Counted from the first letter of the stretch, positions 43,557-52,381 are shown. The stretch is 64,000 bases of DNA from CAYZJV01 sp964478945 (GCA_964478945.1 CAYZJV010000006.1:13308-77307), one strand, 5' to 3'. Notes: generated from the sequence alone by a model not told the origin. Numbers and translations are program-made.

Positions 43557-43577
43557 CGGAAGGGTGTCGGCCCTCCG
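43557..43577 (-). terminator. Hairpin downstream of the aldolase gene
   Basis: On the minus strand CGGAGGG pairs with CCCTTCCG with one bulge and a 6-base loop, 37 bases after the aldolase stop. There is no T-run, so it may only weaken read-through into the kinase gene. Confidence 0.3.
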
Positions 43578-43613
43578 ATCGCACTGTAGTTCATGCAAAA
43601 AACCTTATTCCTT

Positions 43614-44594
43614 TCAAGAATTCATCTTTGAACGATACTGTTCCACCTCCCAGGTTCGGATGAATTCAATCTGATCATCGTCCATGAATCTCGGTCCACC
43701 GAAACTCTCGGTGAACACCGCAACTTTGATCGTATCTATAAACAAGGACAAAGCTGCTTCACTGATTGCAAATGCAGCGGTATTCTGCACAGCGACCACC
43801 TTCGGCGGCACACCATAAGAGGTTTCGTATTCCTTCAGTTTGGAGACCATGGCATCGACCGGTTCCTTCCCATCGAATACCGAATCCTCGACCCAAAGTG
43901 GCTTGAAACCACTGTAGACGATATGGTCTGGNNNNNNNNNNNNNNNNNNNNNNNNNNNNNNNNNNNNNNNNNNNNNNNNNNNNNNNNNNNNNNNNNNNNN
44001 NNNNNNNNNNNNNNNNNNNNNNNNNNNNNNNGAATCGGCGGCAACGAACACACCATGGTTCTGAAGGAAAATCATGGAGGGAGGATTCCCCCATTTCTCC
44101 ACATACTCCTGCTGTGCGTCACGTACCGTCTTGGCAAGAATATAGCCGGGATTCACCAAAGGAATCCACATCGCCTCGGGAAACAACTTCTCCATCGCTC
44201 CCTTGCCGCTCTGGCCACAGGTTAGCCCGTTCACCATCGCTGGATGGAGGTGCACCACATATGAAAAAGGGATGAACGAATGGAGCAGGGCCTCGACACT
44301 GGGACGTGCGGTTTCACCTTCACACCTGGCATCCATCATATCCTGCAATACCGCCTTCTCCCTTTCATCCACATCGGTGGGATAGGCTTTGTTCCATATC
44401 GCACCAAGCTTGCCGAGGTCCATTGCCACAAACCCCTCTTCACCGATGGTGGCCAGGGCATGTCCCGAGGCCTTCACATACATCACATCGTCGATCTTCT
44501 TGGAAGTGTTGCCTCCACCAAGCATCACGAACCTCGAATCGGCTCCATATCTTCTGGATATCGCAATCAAATCGGAAATATCGTGTACAGACAT
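43614..44594 (-). CDS. Class II aldolase, rhamnulose-1-phosphate aldolase type, interrupted by assembly gap
   Basis: Class II aldolase/adducin family protein that probably splits L-rhamnulose 1-phosphate to dihydroxyacetone phosphate and lactaldehyde. The N-terminal half has VMLGGGNTSKK, YVKASGHAL and the zinc ligands in VVHLHPAMVNG, resembling the aldolase half of bifunctional RhaE/W enzymes rather than E. coli RhaD. The middle is lost in 100 N, so the true length is unknown, and the apparent 326 residues are not reliable. The right-hand part (KVVAVQNTAAFAIS) follows in frame only by the chance length of the N run. It starts one base within the rhaA stop (TGATG), with AAGGAG upstream. No alcohol dehydrogenase domain follows. 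Confidence 0.8.
   Translation of the reverse strand: MSVHDISDLIAISRRYGADSRFVMLGGGNTSKKIDDVMYVKASGHALATIGEEGFVAMDLGKLGAIWNKAYPTDVDEREKAVLQDMMDARCEGETARPSVEALLHSFIPFSYVVHLHPAMVNGLTCGQSGKGAMEKLFPEAMWIPLVNPGYILAKTVRDAQQEYVEKWGNPPSMIFLQNHGVFVAADXXXXXXXXXXXXXXXXXXXXXXXXXXXXXXXXXXPDHIVYSGFKPLWVEDSVFDGKEPVDAMVSKLKEYETSYGVPPKVVAVQNTAAFAISEAALSLFIDTIKVAVFTESFGGPRFMDDDQIEFIRTWEVEQYRSKMNS
43932..44031. other. Assembly gap of 100 N
   Basis: A run of exactly 100 N inside the aldolase gene. This is the usual placeholder for a scaffold gap of unknown size, so no distance or frame across it can be trusted. Confidence 0.99.
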
Positions 44595-45850
44595 CACATC
44601 CTCTCCTTCAGCACATCCCTCTCATAAGAGGTCACCTCCGCCACGATGGAAAGATCGTCCGGAGCGGAGTATTTCTCGCAATACGCTTCCCACACCGCAC
44701 CGAACGGCAAGGTGTGCAAGGCCTCCAACATCCCCATCTTGGCATATCCATTGCCGTCCGACTCCAATTTCACCAAATGCGCATGCGGCTCCAACATCGC
44801 AAACAGAAGGGCCTTCCTCAGCGCACGTACTCCGGTGGCCCAGGCTCCAATCCTATTGATCGAAGCATCGAAGTAATCCACACCGATATGGGCCTTGTCG
44901 ACCTTCCCGCTCCTCACCAACTCCTGGGCAACTTGCTTCACCTTGTCGGAGAACAACACCACATGGTCGCTGTCCCAATGCAGTGGACGACTTACATGCA
45001 ACAGAATTTCATCCTGGAACAGGAGAATCGATGAAAGCTTGTCGGCGATATCCTCTTCCACATGGAAGTGCCCCATGTCGATGCAAAGCATCTTGTCGTT
45101 CCTCGCAGCGTAGTTCATGTAGAATTCGTGGCTGCCGACCACAAAGGCTTCGCTTCCGATACCGAACAACTTGGTCTCCACCGCGTCCTTCATGTGTTCT
45201 GCCGGATAGGAAGTGGCAAACACCTCGTCCAAAGACTCCTTGAGTATACTACGGTATCCCATCTTGTCGACCGTAAGATCCTTGGCTCCATCGGGAATCC
45301 ATGTGTTGAGTACACAGGGGGTACCGAGCTGCTCACCGATCCACGCTGCGATCGCACGGCAACGCTTGGCATGCTCAATCCAGAAGGCCCGCACCTCGGG
45401 ATCCTTGCTCGCCAGGGTGTACCCCGAATCGGCCATTGGATGGCTGAAGAAGGTACCGTTGAAATCGATCCCGATTCCGAGCTTCTTCGCCCATTCCACC
45501 CAACCTGCGAAATGCTTTGGTTCGATGGCATCACGATCCACAAATGTGGAGCCGAACTCACCGTAACTGGCATGGAGATTCAATCGATGCGGTCCAGGAA
45601 CGATTGAAAAGACCTTCTCCAAATCCCTTCTCAACTCATCGATCGAGCGGGCCTTCCCAGGGTAATTACCCGTAACTTGGATTCCTCCACCCGAAAGCGT
45701 CGCACTGGGTCGCTCGAACCCTCCGACGTCATCGCCTTGCCAGCAGTGGATGGAAATGGGGATCGAAGCGAGCCGCTCCAACACCGCATCCGTGTCCACT
45801 CCAATCTTCTTATACGCTTCCCTAGCGATCCCATATGATTCGCGTGCCAT
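44594..45850 (-). CDS. rhaA: L-rhamnose isomerase
   Basis: Converts L-rhamnose to L-rhamnulose with a divalent metal. It is 418 residues, matching E. coli RhaA (419), and is similar throughout: SIHCWQGDDVGGFE, GIQVTGNYPGKAR, GPHRLNLHASY, SHPMADSGYTL, GEQLGTPCVLNTWIPDG, KDAVETKLFGIGSE, and HVSRPLHWDSDHVVL with metal ligands, then DYFDASINRIGAW. The ATG at 45850 has GGGAGG five bases upstream. It is the first gene of the catabolic operon and is transcribed divergently from the AraC regulator. Confidence 0.96.
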   Translation of the reverse strand: MARESYGIAREAYKKIGVDTDAVLERLASIPISIHCWQGDDVGGFERPSATLSGGGIQVTGNYPGKARSIDELRRDLEKVFSIVPGPHRLNLHASYGEFGSTFVDRDAIEPKHFAGWVEWAKKLGIGIDFNGTFFSHPMADSGYTLASKDPEVRAFWIEHAKRCRAIAAWIGEQLGTPCVLNTWIPDGAKDLTVDKMGYRSILKESLDEVFATSYPAEHMKDAVETKLFGIGSEAFVVGSHEFYMNYAARNDKMLCIDMGHFHVEEDIADKLSSILLFQDEILLHVSRPLHWDSDHVVLFSDKVKQVAQELVRSGKVDKAHIGVDYFDASINRIGAWATGVRALRKALLFAMLEPHAHLVKLESDGNGYAKMGMLEALHTLPFGAVWEAYCEKYSAPDDLSIVAEVTSYERDVLKERM

Positions 45851-45910
45851 GAAAACCTCCCATAGCTGTATGATCTTCACTTATGGTACCCCGGTTGTCA
45901 TGATTACGCC

Positions 45911-45939
45911 TTGACGAATCTGGCAACTTCTAGCATGAT
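45911..45939 (+). promoter_or_regulatory. Promoter of the AraC regulator with inverted repeat over the -10
   Basis: TTGACG (45911-45916), 17 bases, CATGAT (45934-45939). The inverted repeat ATGAT-TTT-ATCAT (45935-45947) covers the -10 and the presumed start. Transcription would begin at about 45946, only 3 bases before the ATG, with no Shine-Dalgarno sequence. Confidence 0.4.
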
Positions 45940-45948
45940 TTTATCATC

Positions 45949-46830
45949 ATGAACCTGAAACTCCTCTCTTCGGACTATTTTTACGATCCCGCCTTCAAAA
46001 TGAAGATCATCGAACGCAGTCCCGAACTTCCCTACCCGCTGCATAGCCACGACTTCTATGAACTGGTAGTGATCGTATCGGGAAAAGGCACCCACTTCAC
46101 CCAAGCGAACTCATTCACCCTCTACCCAGGCAATGTGTTCGTGATATCCCCCGGATTGGAACACGGGTACCGTGATGTGGAGAACCTGAGACTCTACAAC
46201 ATCCTGTTCGATCACAAGCTGTTCGAGGATTCCTTCTATGATCTGCGCAACATGCCCGGCTACCATGCCCTGTTTCGACTTGAACCGAGTTATAGAAACG
46301 ACATAGGGTTCGCGACACTCATGCAACTCACCCCTGCCCAAATGGCAGAGGTATTGCCGCTTCTCGAGGAAATGCAGAGTGAATGCGATGCCATAGAATC
46401 GGATATCGGGGCGAAGAGCCTCTCCTTCTCCTATCTCATCCAGTTGCTGGTCACTCTGTTCCGCATGTATTCCGAGTATCCGAGGAAGGACAATCTCACG
46501 ATCATGAGAATAGCCGATGCGCTCAGTTTCCTCGAAGCCCATTCCGATCGCCCCGTGGGAACGAAGGAATTGATGGAATTGACCAATATGTCGGCGAGTA
46601 CGCTCAACCGGCATTTCCAAAATGCCACGGGACTCTCACCGATAGAGTTCCATATCCAGAGGAGAATTGAACGGGCCTGTCTGCTCATCCGCACCAGCGG
46701 ACTTTCCATGGGAGAGATCTCGGAGGCCACCGGTTTCAACGATGCGAACTATTTTTCCAGACAATTCAGAAAAGTGATGGGCATGAGCCCAAGACAGTAT
46801 AGAAACAACCGTTCGCTATGGTACCGCTGA
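45949..46830 (+). CDS. AraC family regulator, RhaS/RhaR-like
   Basis: 293 residues. The N-terminal cupin domain has PLHSHDFYELVVIVSGKGTH and YPGNVFVISPGLEHGY, as in RhaS/RhaR. The C-terminal DNA-binding domain has two helix-turn-helix units (GTKELMELTNMSASTLNRHF, then MGEISEATGFNDANYFSRQFRKVMGMSP). It probably binds rhamnose in the cupin and activates the divergent rhaA operon. There is no Shine-Dalgarno sequence, and the promoter lies so close that a leaderless mRNA is possible. Confidence 0.9.
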   Translation: MNLKLLSSDYFYDPAFKMKIIERSPELPYPLHSHDFYELVVIVSGKGTHFTQANSFTLYPGNVFVISPGLEHGYRDVENLRLYNILFDHKLFEDSFYDLRNMPGYHALFRLEPSYRNDIGFATLMQLTPAQMAEVLPLLEEMQSECDAIESDIGAKSLSFSYLIQLLVTLFRMYSEYPRKDNLTIMRIADALSFLEAHSDRPVGTKELMELTNMSASTLNRHFQNATGLSPIEFHIQRRIERACLLIRTSGLSMGEISEATGFNDANYFSRQFRKVMGMSPRQYRNNRSLWYR

Positions 46831-46842
46831 GCACAATTCGGC

Positions 46843-46871
46843 TTGACAGTTCCACTTCTGGTCTGTATCGT
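46843..46871 (+). promoter_or_regulatory. Promoter of the galactokinase-like gene
   Basis: TTGACA (46843-46848), 17 bases, TATCGT (46866-46871), 29 bases upstream of the ATG at 46901. The -35 box is perfect. The gene therefore does not need read-through from the AraC regulator. Confidence 0.6.
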
Positions 46872-46900
46872 CCACATAGTGTCGAGGGAGGGGAATATCC

Positions 46901-48193
46901 ATGACAGGTACACAAAGGGTGCGTTCATTTGTAGAAAGTGGGGAATTCGAACGGTTGTTGCCGAAACTCTATGGGGAAGGAGTGCTCACCGAAGACCAAA
47001 GGAAACGCTTTCTCCATCTCATCACCACACACGAACAATTGTTCGATGTCCCCAAGGATGCACGTACCGGACTTTTCAGTACAGCTGGAAGAAGTGAATT
47101 GGCTGGAAACCATACCGACCACAACCTTGGAAAAGTGATCGCCGCAACCATAAACTTGGACACCATCGCAGTCGCCACACCAGTGGACGCACCGAAAGCA
47201 ATAGTGGTATCGGAGGGATTCCCTCCTGTTGAGGTGGACCTTCGCGACCTTTCCGTCCATACCGCCGAGGAGGGCACCACCGATGCCCTCGTACGGGGGA
47301 TCGCAAGAGCCTTCTCAGATCGTGGACTCACTGTGGGAGGATTCGTAGCCAATACCAGCAGTAGGGTGTTGAAGGGTTCGGGTCTCAGTTCTTCAGCTGC
47401 AATAGAGGTGTTGGTGGCCACCCTGTTCAACAATCTCTACAATCGGAATGCGCTCGAACCGGTCGAACTTGCCATCATCGGCAAGTATGCGGAGAACACC
47501 TTTTTCGGAAAACCCTCGGGGTTGATGGATCAGATCGCTTGTGGAAACGGTGGCATCACCGGAATAGACTTTGCCCACCCGCAATTTCCCGTGCTCACTC
47601 CCATCCAATTCGATTTCCATTCCTTGGGCTATGACCTGTTGGTGATCGATACGGGAGGAAACCATGCCGACCTCACTTTCGATTATGCCTCGATACCGAA
47701 GGAGATGCGCTCGGTGGCCGCTTGTTTCGACAAGGATGTGTTGCGGGAAGTACCCTTCGGGTTGTTTGTCGATTCGTTGCCAGCGATCAGAAGGCGGGTG
47801 AAGAATGATCGGGCTCTGCTCAGAGCCTACCACTACCTCTCCGAAAACGATCGTGTGGATGGGATGTTGGAAGCCCTTCGACAGGAGGACCTCGATCGCT
47901 ATCTCACACTGGTCAATGAGTCGGGACGAAGTTCGTTCATGTTCCTGCAGAATCTCTACAGCACCAAGATGGTGGACCAGCAGGGACTTTCCCTCGCATT
48001 GGCGATGACCGAGCGCTTCCTTGAAGGAAAAGGCGCCTGCCGGGTGCATGGAGGAGGGTTCGCCGGAACGATCCAAGTCTATGTTCCCACCGAACGAACC
48101 CGCTCCTACATGGAATATATCGAGAAGGTGTTTGGGGAAGGAAGCGCCACCATACTGGCGATCCGCAGTCTTCCCACCACACGCCTCGATTGA
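46901..48193 (+). CDS. Galactokinase-like GHMP sugar kinase
   Basis: 430 residues. The GHMP ATP loop is KGSGLSSSAAIEV, and the substrate motif reads GRSELAGNHTDHN where classical GalK has GRVNLIGEHTDYN; a third motif HGGGFAGTIQVYV lies at the C-terminus. The HTDH variant defines a separate branch of galactokinase-like proteins in anaerobes. It likely phosphorylates galactose or a related sugar at C1. GGAGGGG precedes the ATG. The neighbouring rhamnose genes lack a kinase, so another sugar cannot be excluded. It ends 3 bases from the convergent csoR stop. Confidence 0.8.
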   Translation: MTGTQRVRSFVESGEFERLLPKLYGEGVLTEDQRKRFLHLITTHEQLFDVPKDARTGLFSTAGRSELAGNHTDHNLGKVIAATINLDTIAVATPVDAPKAIVVSEGFPPVEVDLRDLSVHTAEEGTTDALVRGIARAFSDRGLTVGGFVANTSSRVLKGSGLSSSAAIEVLVATLFNNLYNRNALEPVELAIIGKYAENTFFGKPSGLMDQIACGNGGITGIDFAHPQFPVLTPIQFDFHSLGYDLLVIDTGGNHADLTFDYASIPKEMRSVAACFDKDVLREVPFGLFVDSLPAIRRRVKNDRALLRAYHYLSENDRVDGMLEALRQEDLDRYLTLVNESGRSSFMFLQNLYSTKMVDQQGLSLALAMTERFLEGKGACRVHGGGFAGTIQVYVPTERTRSYMEYIEKVFGEGSATILAIRSLPTTRLD

Positions 48194-48196
48194 AAT

Positions 48197-48463
48197 TCAG
48201 TTGATCAGTTTGTCGACCAGTTTGAGAATCTCATTGATCTTCTGGTCGACATCGGCTCCGGTTGCGAAGGATTCGGCCACACAACTTTTCAGATGGGCCT
48301 CCAACACGACCTTGTTGGTCTTCTTAAGCAAGGCTCCGGTGGCCAGCAACTGGTTCGAGATATCGACACAATACCGATCCTCCTCAACCATTCGCAAAAT
48401 ACCGTCGATCTGACCACGGGCAGTCTTCAATGCCTGGGAAACCTTCACATGATCGGCTTTCAT
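48197..48463 (-). CDS. csoR: Copper-sensing repressor, CsoR family
   Basis: 88 residues. The copper ligands Cys32, His57 and Cys61 (YCVDIS, and LEAHLKSCV) are all present, which separates CsoR from the formaldehyde-type FrmR. The apo-protein binds DNA and releases it with Cu(I). It follows copA with one base between stop and ATG, with GGAG six bases upstream of the start. An operator matching known CsoR sites lies at the copA promoter. Confidence 0.93.
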   Translation of the reverse strand: MKADHVKVSQALKTARGQIDGILRMVEEDRYCVDISNQLLATGALLKKTNKVVLEAHLKSCVAESFATGADVDQKINEILKLVDKLIN

Positions 48464-48464
48464 A

Positions 48465-48680
48465 TCAAGCTCCGACCTTGATATCGGTCACTTCGTACCC
48501 CGCATCGGCAACGGCCTTGCGCAACGTTTCATCTCCGACCTCTTTTGAAAGCATCACCGATGCGCTCTTCGAAGAGAGATCCACATGAGCCTCGACACCA
48601 TCGATGGCATTGAGCGCCTTGTCCACCCTACCCACACAGTGCATGCAGGTCATTCCTTCGATCATAAGTTTCTTTTCCAT
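48465..48680 (-). CDS. copZ: CopZ-like copper chaperone, possible internal in-frame product of copA
   Basis: The last 71 codons of the copA frame encode a complete heavy-metal-associated domain (EGMTCMHCVGRVDKAL), the size of free CopZ. The ATG at 48680 has a perfect AGGAGG at 48694-48689, 8 bases upstream, stronger than that of many genes here. The domain can thus be made both as the tail of CopA and alone as a chaperone. Whether the internal start is used is not shown by sequence. Confidence 0.55.
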   Translation of the reverse strand: MEKKLMIEGMTCMHCVGRVDKALNAIDGVEAHVDLSSKSASVMLSKEVGDETLRKAVADAGYEVTDIKVGA

Positions 48681-51014
48681 ACTACGTTCCTCCTGAATCG
48701 CTTCCCGAGCAGGAACCGATTGTCCTTCACTATTTGAAAACGGTGGCGTGAACCGTTTCAACCTCAAGGCATTGGTCACCACGAATACACTGCTGAGACT
48801 CATCGCTGCAGCAGCGAACATGGGATTGAGTGTCCAACCGAACAGTGGATAGAATATCCCGGCGGCAAGTGGAATTCCAAGTGTGTTGTAGAACAGGGCC
48901 CAGAACAAATTCTGTTTGATGTTCCGCAATGTGGCCTTGCCCAAAGTGATCGCACCCACCGCATCGCGCAAATCACTACGCATGAGTATGATATCGGCAG
49001 CCTCCATTGCAATGTCGGTTCCCGCCCCTATGGCCATGCCCACATCGGCACGCACCAATGCGGGAGCATCATTGATACCGTCACCAACCATCGCCACCTT
49101 CTTCCCCTCTTGCTGCAGCTGTCTCACCACCGCTTCCTTTCCATCGGGAAGCACCGAAGCGAAGACTCTCCCGATCCCCACTTTTTTGGCGATCGCCTTC
49201 GCGGTCCTCTCATTGTCTCCAGTGAGCATCACCACTTCAAGACTCATCTCCTGCAGAAGTGAAACCGCTTCAATGCTTGAGGATTTGATCACATCGGCTA
49301 CAGCGATCACTCCCATGCACCGACCGGACTTCGCGAAGAACAACGGCGTCTTTCCCTCACCGGAAAGGCGTTCGGCCTCCTGTCGCAGGGAAGAGGTGTC
49401 GATCGAACGCTCGGCCATCAAATCAGCATTGCCTCCGATCACTTCCACCCCTTCCAGCGTTCCCACGAGACCTTTTCCCACCAACGCCTGAAAATCTTCG
49501 ATTTCGGGGAAATCCACCCCCTTATCCTCGACATATTCGAGTATCGCCAATGAGAGGGGATGCTCGCTCGCACCCTCCAAAGCTCCAGCAATCGCAAGCA
49601 ACTGCCGAACCCCTACATCGGAAGAGGGAACCACATCGGTAACCTTGGGTTTCCCTTCGGTGATCGTTCCGGTCTTGTCCAGGACGACCGTATCGATCGA
49701 ACGGGAGGTTTCGAGCGCCTCGGCACTGCGAATGAGAATACCATGTTCGGCACCTTTACCGGTTCCGACCATAATCGCCGTAGGAGTAGCCAACCCCAAG
49801 GCACAGGGGCAGCTGATCACCAATACCGCGATCCCGAATACCAAAGCCTGCTCGAAAGGCATGCCGACGGCAAGCCATACCAATATCGCGGCCAGGGCAA
49901 TCACAATCACGATCGGTACGAAGACTGCACTGATCCGGTCGGCGAGTTTGGCTATGGGAGCCTTTGTGGCACTCGCGTCCTCAACAAGTTTGATGATTTG
50001 TGCCAAGGTGGTATCTTCACCCACCCGAACCGCACGATAGATCACCCTGCCGGTGGTATTGATACTCGCACTCATGACCTCATCGCCTGGAATCTTTTCG
50101 ACTGGAAGACTCTCTCCCGTCAATGCCGATTCATCGACAGCGGTAGTTCCCGAAAGGATTGTGCCATCTACCGGGAATCGCCCTCCGGGACGGACCACCA
50201 CTTGGTCGCCCACCACCACATTCTCTACGGGGATTTCGAATTCCTTGCCGTCTTTTACCACAATCGCCGTCTTTGGAGAGAGGTCGATGAGCTTGGCCAC
50301 CGCATCACTTGTGCGACCCTTGGCTCTGACTTCGAGATATTTCCCCAAGAGTACAAGGGAAAGGATCATGGCAGCCGACTCGAAATAGAGATCCATCGAG
50401 TAGCGCATCACAGTGCCACCCTCTCCGTTTCCCAAACCCCACCCTATCATGAAGATGGCGAATATTCCGTAGACCAAAGCGGCCGAAGATCCAAGTGCGA
50501 TCAACGAATCCATGGTGGGTGCCCGTCTGGCCAACGCCTTGAATCCCGATCTGAAATATTTCCCGTTCACGATGAATACAGGAATGGTGAGTAAAAACTG
50601 GGTGAAGGCGAACACCAAGGCGTTGTTCATACCATGGAACACCTGGGGAAGCGGCCAACCAAGCATATGACCCATTGCGATATATACTAGCGGTATCGAG
50701 AAGGCGAAGGAGATGAGCAACCTGCTCTTCATAGATTTCAACTCATTCAAGATATGGGTCCTCGGATCGTTGAGACTCTTCTTTCCCGCCTCGTTGCCCG
50801 ATTCCTCCTTCGCTGAGGCTCCATACCCCGCATCCTCAACTGCCTGTATGATCATCGCATCATCCATGGAGGCATCTTTTCCATCGACACTGAGCGTATT
50901 GGTGAGCAAATTCACACGGACATCCCCAAGGCCTTCGATTTTGCGAACACTCTTTTCAACATGGATCGCACAGGAAGCACAGGTCATTCCGGTAACGTCA
51001 TATTCCTTCTTCAT
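48465..51014 (-). CDS. copA: Copper-exporting P1B-type ATPase with N- and C-terminal metal-binding domains
   Basis: 849 residues. An N-terminal HMA domain has GMTCASC (Cys12, Cys15). Eight membrane helices follow, with the CPC ion site SCPCALGLATPTA at about residue 400, phosphorylation motif DKTGTITEG, TGDNERTA, and GDGINDAPAL. After the last helices (SVFVVTNALRLKRF) comes a linker and a second HMA domain at about 779-849. It exports Cu(I). The ATG at 51014 has AAGGAG six bases upstream. A C-terminal HMA is unusual; normal CopA proteins carry them at the N-terminus. Confidence 0.95.
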   Translation of the reverse strand: MKKEYDVTGMTCASCAIHVEKSVRKIEGLGDVRVNLLTNTLSVDGKDASMDDAMIIQAVEDAGYGASAKEESGNEAGKKSLNDPRTHILNELKSMKSRLLISFAFSIPLVYIAMGHMLGWPLPQVFHGMNNALVFAFTQFLLTIPVFIVNGKYFRSGFKALARRAPTMDSLIALGSSAALVYGIFAIFMIGWGLGNGEGGTVMRYSMDLYFESAAMILSLVLLGKYLEVRAKGRTSDAVAKLIDLSPKTAIVVKDGKEFEIPVENVVVGDQVVVRPGGRFPVDGTILSGTTAVDESALTGESLPVEKIPGDEVMSASINTTGRVIYRAVRVGEDTTLAQIIKLVEDASATKAPIAKLADRISAVFVPIVIVIALAAILVWLAVGMPFEQALVFGIAVLVISCPCALGLATPTAIMVGTGKGAEHGILIRSAEALETSRSIDTVVLDKTGTITEGKPKVTDVVPSSDVGVRQLLAIAGALEGASEHPLSLAILEYVEDKGVDFPEIEDFQALVGKGLVGTLEGVEVIGGNADLMAERSIDTSSLRQEAERLSGEGKTPLFFAKSGRCMGVIAVADVIKSSSIEAVSLLQEMSLEVVMLTGDNERTAKAIAKKVGIGRVFASVLPDGKEAVVRQLQQEGKKVAMVGDGINDAPALVRADVGMAIGAGTDIAMEAADIILMRSDLRDAVGAITLGKATLRNIKQNLFWALFYNTLGIPLAAGIFYPLFGWTLNPMFAAAAMSLSSVFVVTNALRLKRFTPPFSNSEGQSVPAREAIQEERSMEKKLMIEGMTCMHCVGRVDKALNAIDGVEAHVDLSSKSASVMLSKEVGDETLRKAVADAGYEVTDIKVGA

Positions 51015-51025
51015 GACATACTCCT

Positions 51026-51052
51026 TATACCCCACCCCCGGAGGGGTGGTAT
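51026..51052. promoter_or_regulatory. CsoR operator
   Basis: CCACCCC (51032-51038) and GGGGTGG (51043-51049) flank CGGA, bounded by TATACC and GGTATA. The known CsoR consensus has the same C-tract/G-tract form with TA-rich ends. It starts at about +1 of the copA promoter, in position to block it. Confidence 0.75.
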
Positions 51053-51058
51053 ATATAG

Positions 51059-51087
51059 AGCATACCGCTTCCTTACGATAAGGTCAA
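51059..51087 (-). promoter_or_regulatory. copA promoter
   Basis: Minus strand TTGACC (51087-51082), 17 bases, TATGCT (51064-51059). Transcription would start near 51052, at the edge of the CsoR operator. Confidence 0.6.
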
Positions 51088-51102
51088 GGAAGCGCAGATG
51101 AT

Positions 51103-52371
51103 TCAAGAAAACAATTGATGGTAGTCCGGTCCGATTTCGGTGAACACACTCTCCTTGTGCAACAGTTCGGACAGTTGGACAGGCACAGGTACTTCACCTG
51201 CGATCTCCGGTTCCACGATATCGTGGAATTTGGCCGGATGGGCCGTGGCGTAGACCACGGTGGGATCGGAAAAAGCCGAGCTGCGGCGTACATGCTCTCC
51301 GGTGGCGGTATGGGGACACACGATGTAGTGGTGGGCATCCCACACCCTTCCGATCTCCTTCCGAATGGTATCGTCATCCACACTGTGGGCCGATACATTG
51401 GCCTTGAATGTAGCGAAATCCCCGAACAAGTGGGTCAACCGTTCCATATTGCTCGGATCACCCACATCCATCGCATTGGCCAAGGTGGCGATACTCGGTC
51501 TCTTTTCATACGCACCTGTGGCAAGGTAATCGGTTATCGGTCTATTGGCATTCAATGCAAGTACGATTTGCTTGATGGGAGCTCCCACAATCTTGGCCCA
51601 GTAGGAACCGCAACTATTGCCGACATTGCCGCTGGGAACGATCATCACGGGTTCCTTACCAGTTCTGGCCACCACTTCGAGCGCCGCGTGGAAGGCATAG
51701 ACCATCTGTGGTAGCAGTCGTCCAAGATTGATGCTGTTGGCCGATGAAAGACCATGTTCGGCTACCAATGGGCGGTCCATGAAGGCTTGCTTCACCATCC
51801 TCTGGCAATCGTCGAACACACCCTCGACCGCATAGGATTCCACATTGTCCGACCAGCAAGTCAACTGCTGCTGTTGGCGTGGGGAGACCTTGCCTTTGGG
51901 GAAGATTACCTTCACTTCGATTCCGGGTCGCTTGTGGAAGGCTGCTGCCACAGCCCCTCCCGTGTCACCACTGGTGGCCACCAGGATGGTAAGCTTACGG
52001 TCCCTCTTGGACAGCAACCTCTGCATTGAGGCTGCGAGGAAACGTGCTCCGAAGTCCTTGAACGCCGCAGTAGGTCCCCAAAAGAGTTCCAATACGGAAT
52101 CCTTCCGATCATACCAATGCAGGGGAACTGGGAAATCGAAGGCTTCCACACAGATTTCGGCCAATTCCTGTTCCAATTCATCTCCCACGAAGAACGGAGC
52201 CAACACTTCATAGGCCAATTCGGGATAGCTGGTGACCCTGGACAACTGTTGCAATGAAATGAAAGGGAAAAATTCGGGTACGTACAACCCCCCGTCCGGA
52301 GCCAACCCTTGCAGTATGGCTTCCGAGGCACTTACGGCTGGCGCATTTCCACGGGTGCTGACAAATTTCAT
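51103..52371 (-). CDS. thrC: Threonine synthase
   Basis: 422 residues. It converts O-phosphohomoserine to threonine with PLP. The family N-terminus MKFVSTRGNAPAVSASEAILQGLAPDGGLYVPE, the PLP lysine in AAFKDFGARF, and the phosphate-loop segment VPSGNVGNSC are all present. The ATG at 52371 has AGGAGG six bases upstream, and the gene follows thrA after 10 bases. It is the last gene of a threonine operon. Confidence 0.95.
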   Translation of the reverse strand: MKFVSTRGNAPAVSASEAILQGLAPDGGLYVPEFFPFISLQQLSRVTSYPELAYEVLAPFFVGDELEQELAEICVEAFDFPVPLHWYDRKDSVLELFWGPTAAFKDFGARFLAASMQRLLSKRDRKLTILVATSGDTGGAVAAAFHKRPGIEVKVIFPKGKVSPRQQQQLTCWSDNVESYAVEGVFDDCQRMVKQAFMDRPLVAEHGLSSANSINLGRLLPQMVYAFHAALEVVARTGKEPVMIVPSGNVGNSCGSYWAKIVGAPIKQIVLALNANRPITDYLATGAYEKRPSIATLANAMDVGDPSNMERLTHLFGDFATFKANVSAHSVDDDTIRKEIGRVWDAHHYIVCPHTATGEHVRRSSAFSDPTVVYATAHPAKFHDIVEPEIAGEVPVPVQLSELLHKESVFTEIGPDYHQLFS

Positions 52372-52381
52372 CACATACCTC

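Noticed and set aside
43440..43613. Region before the sensor kinase checked for a riboswitch or tRNA
   Set aside because: Only a weak hairpin and a plausible promoter were found; there is no T-loop or conserved aptamer pattern.
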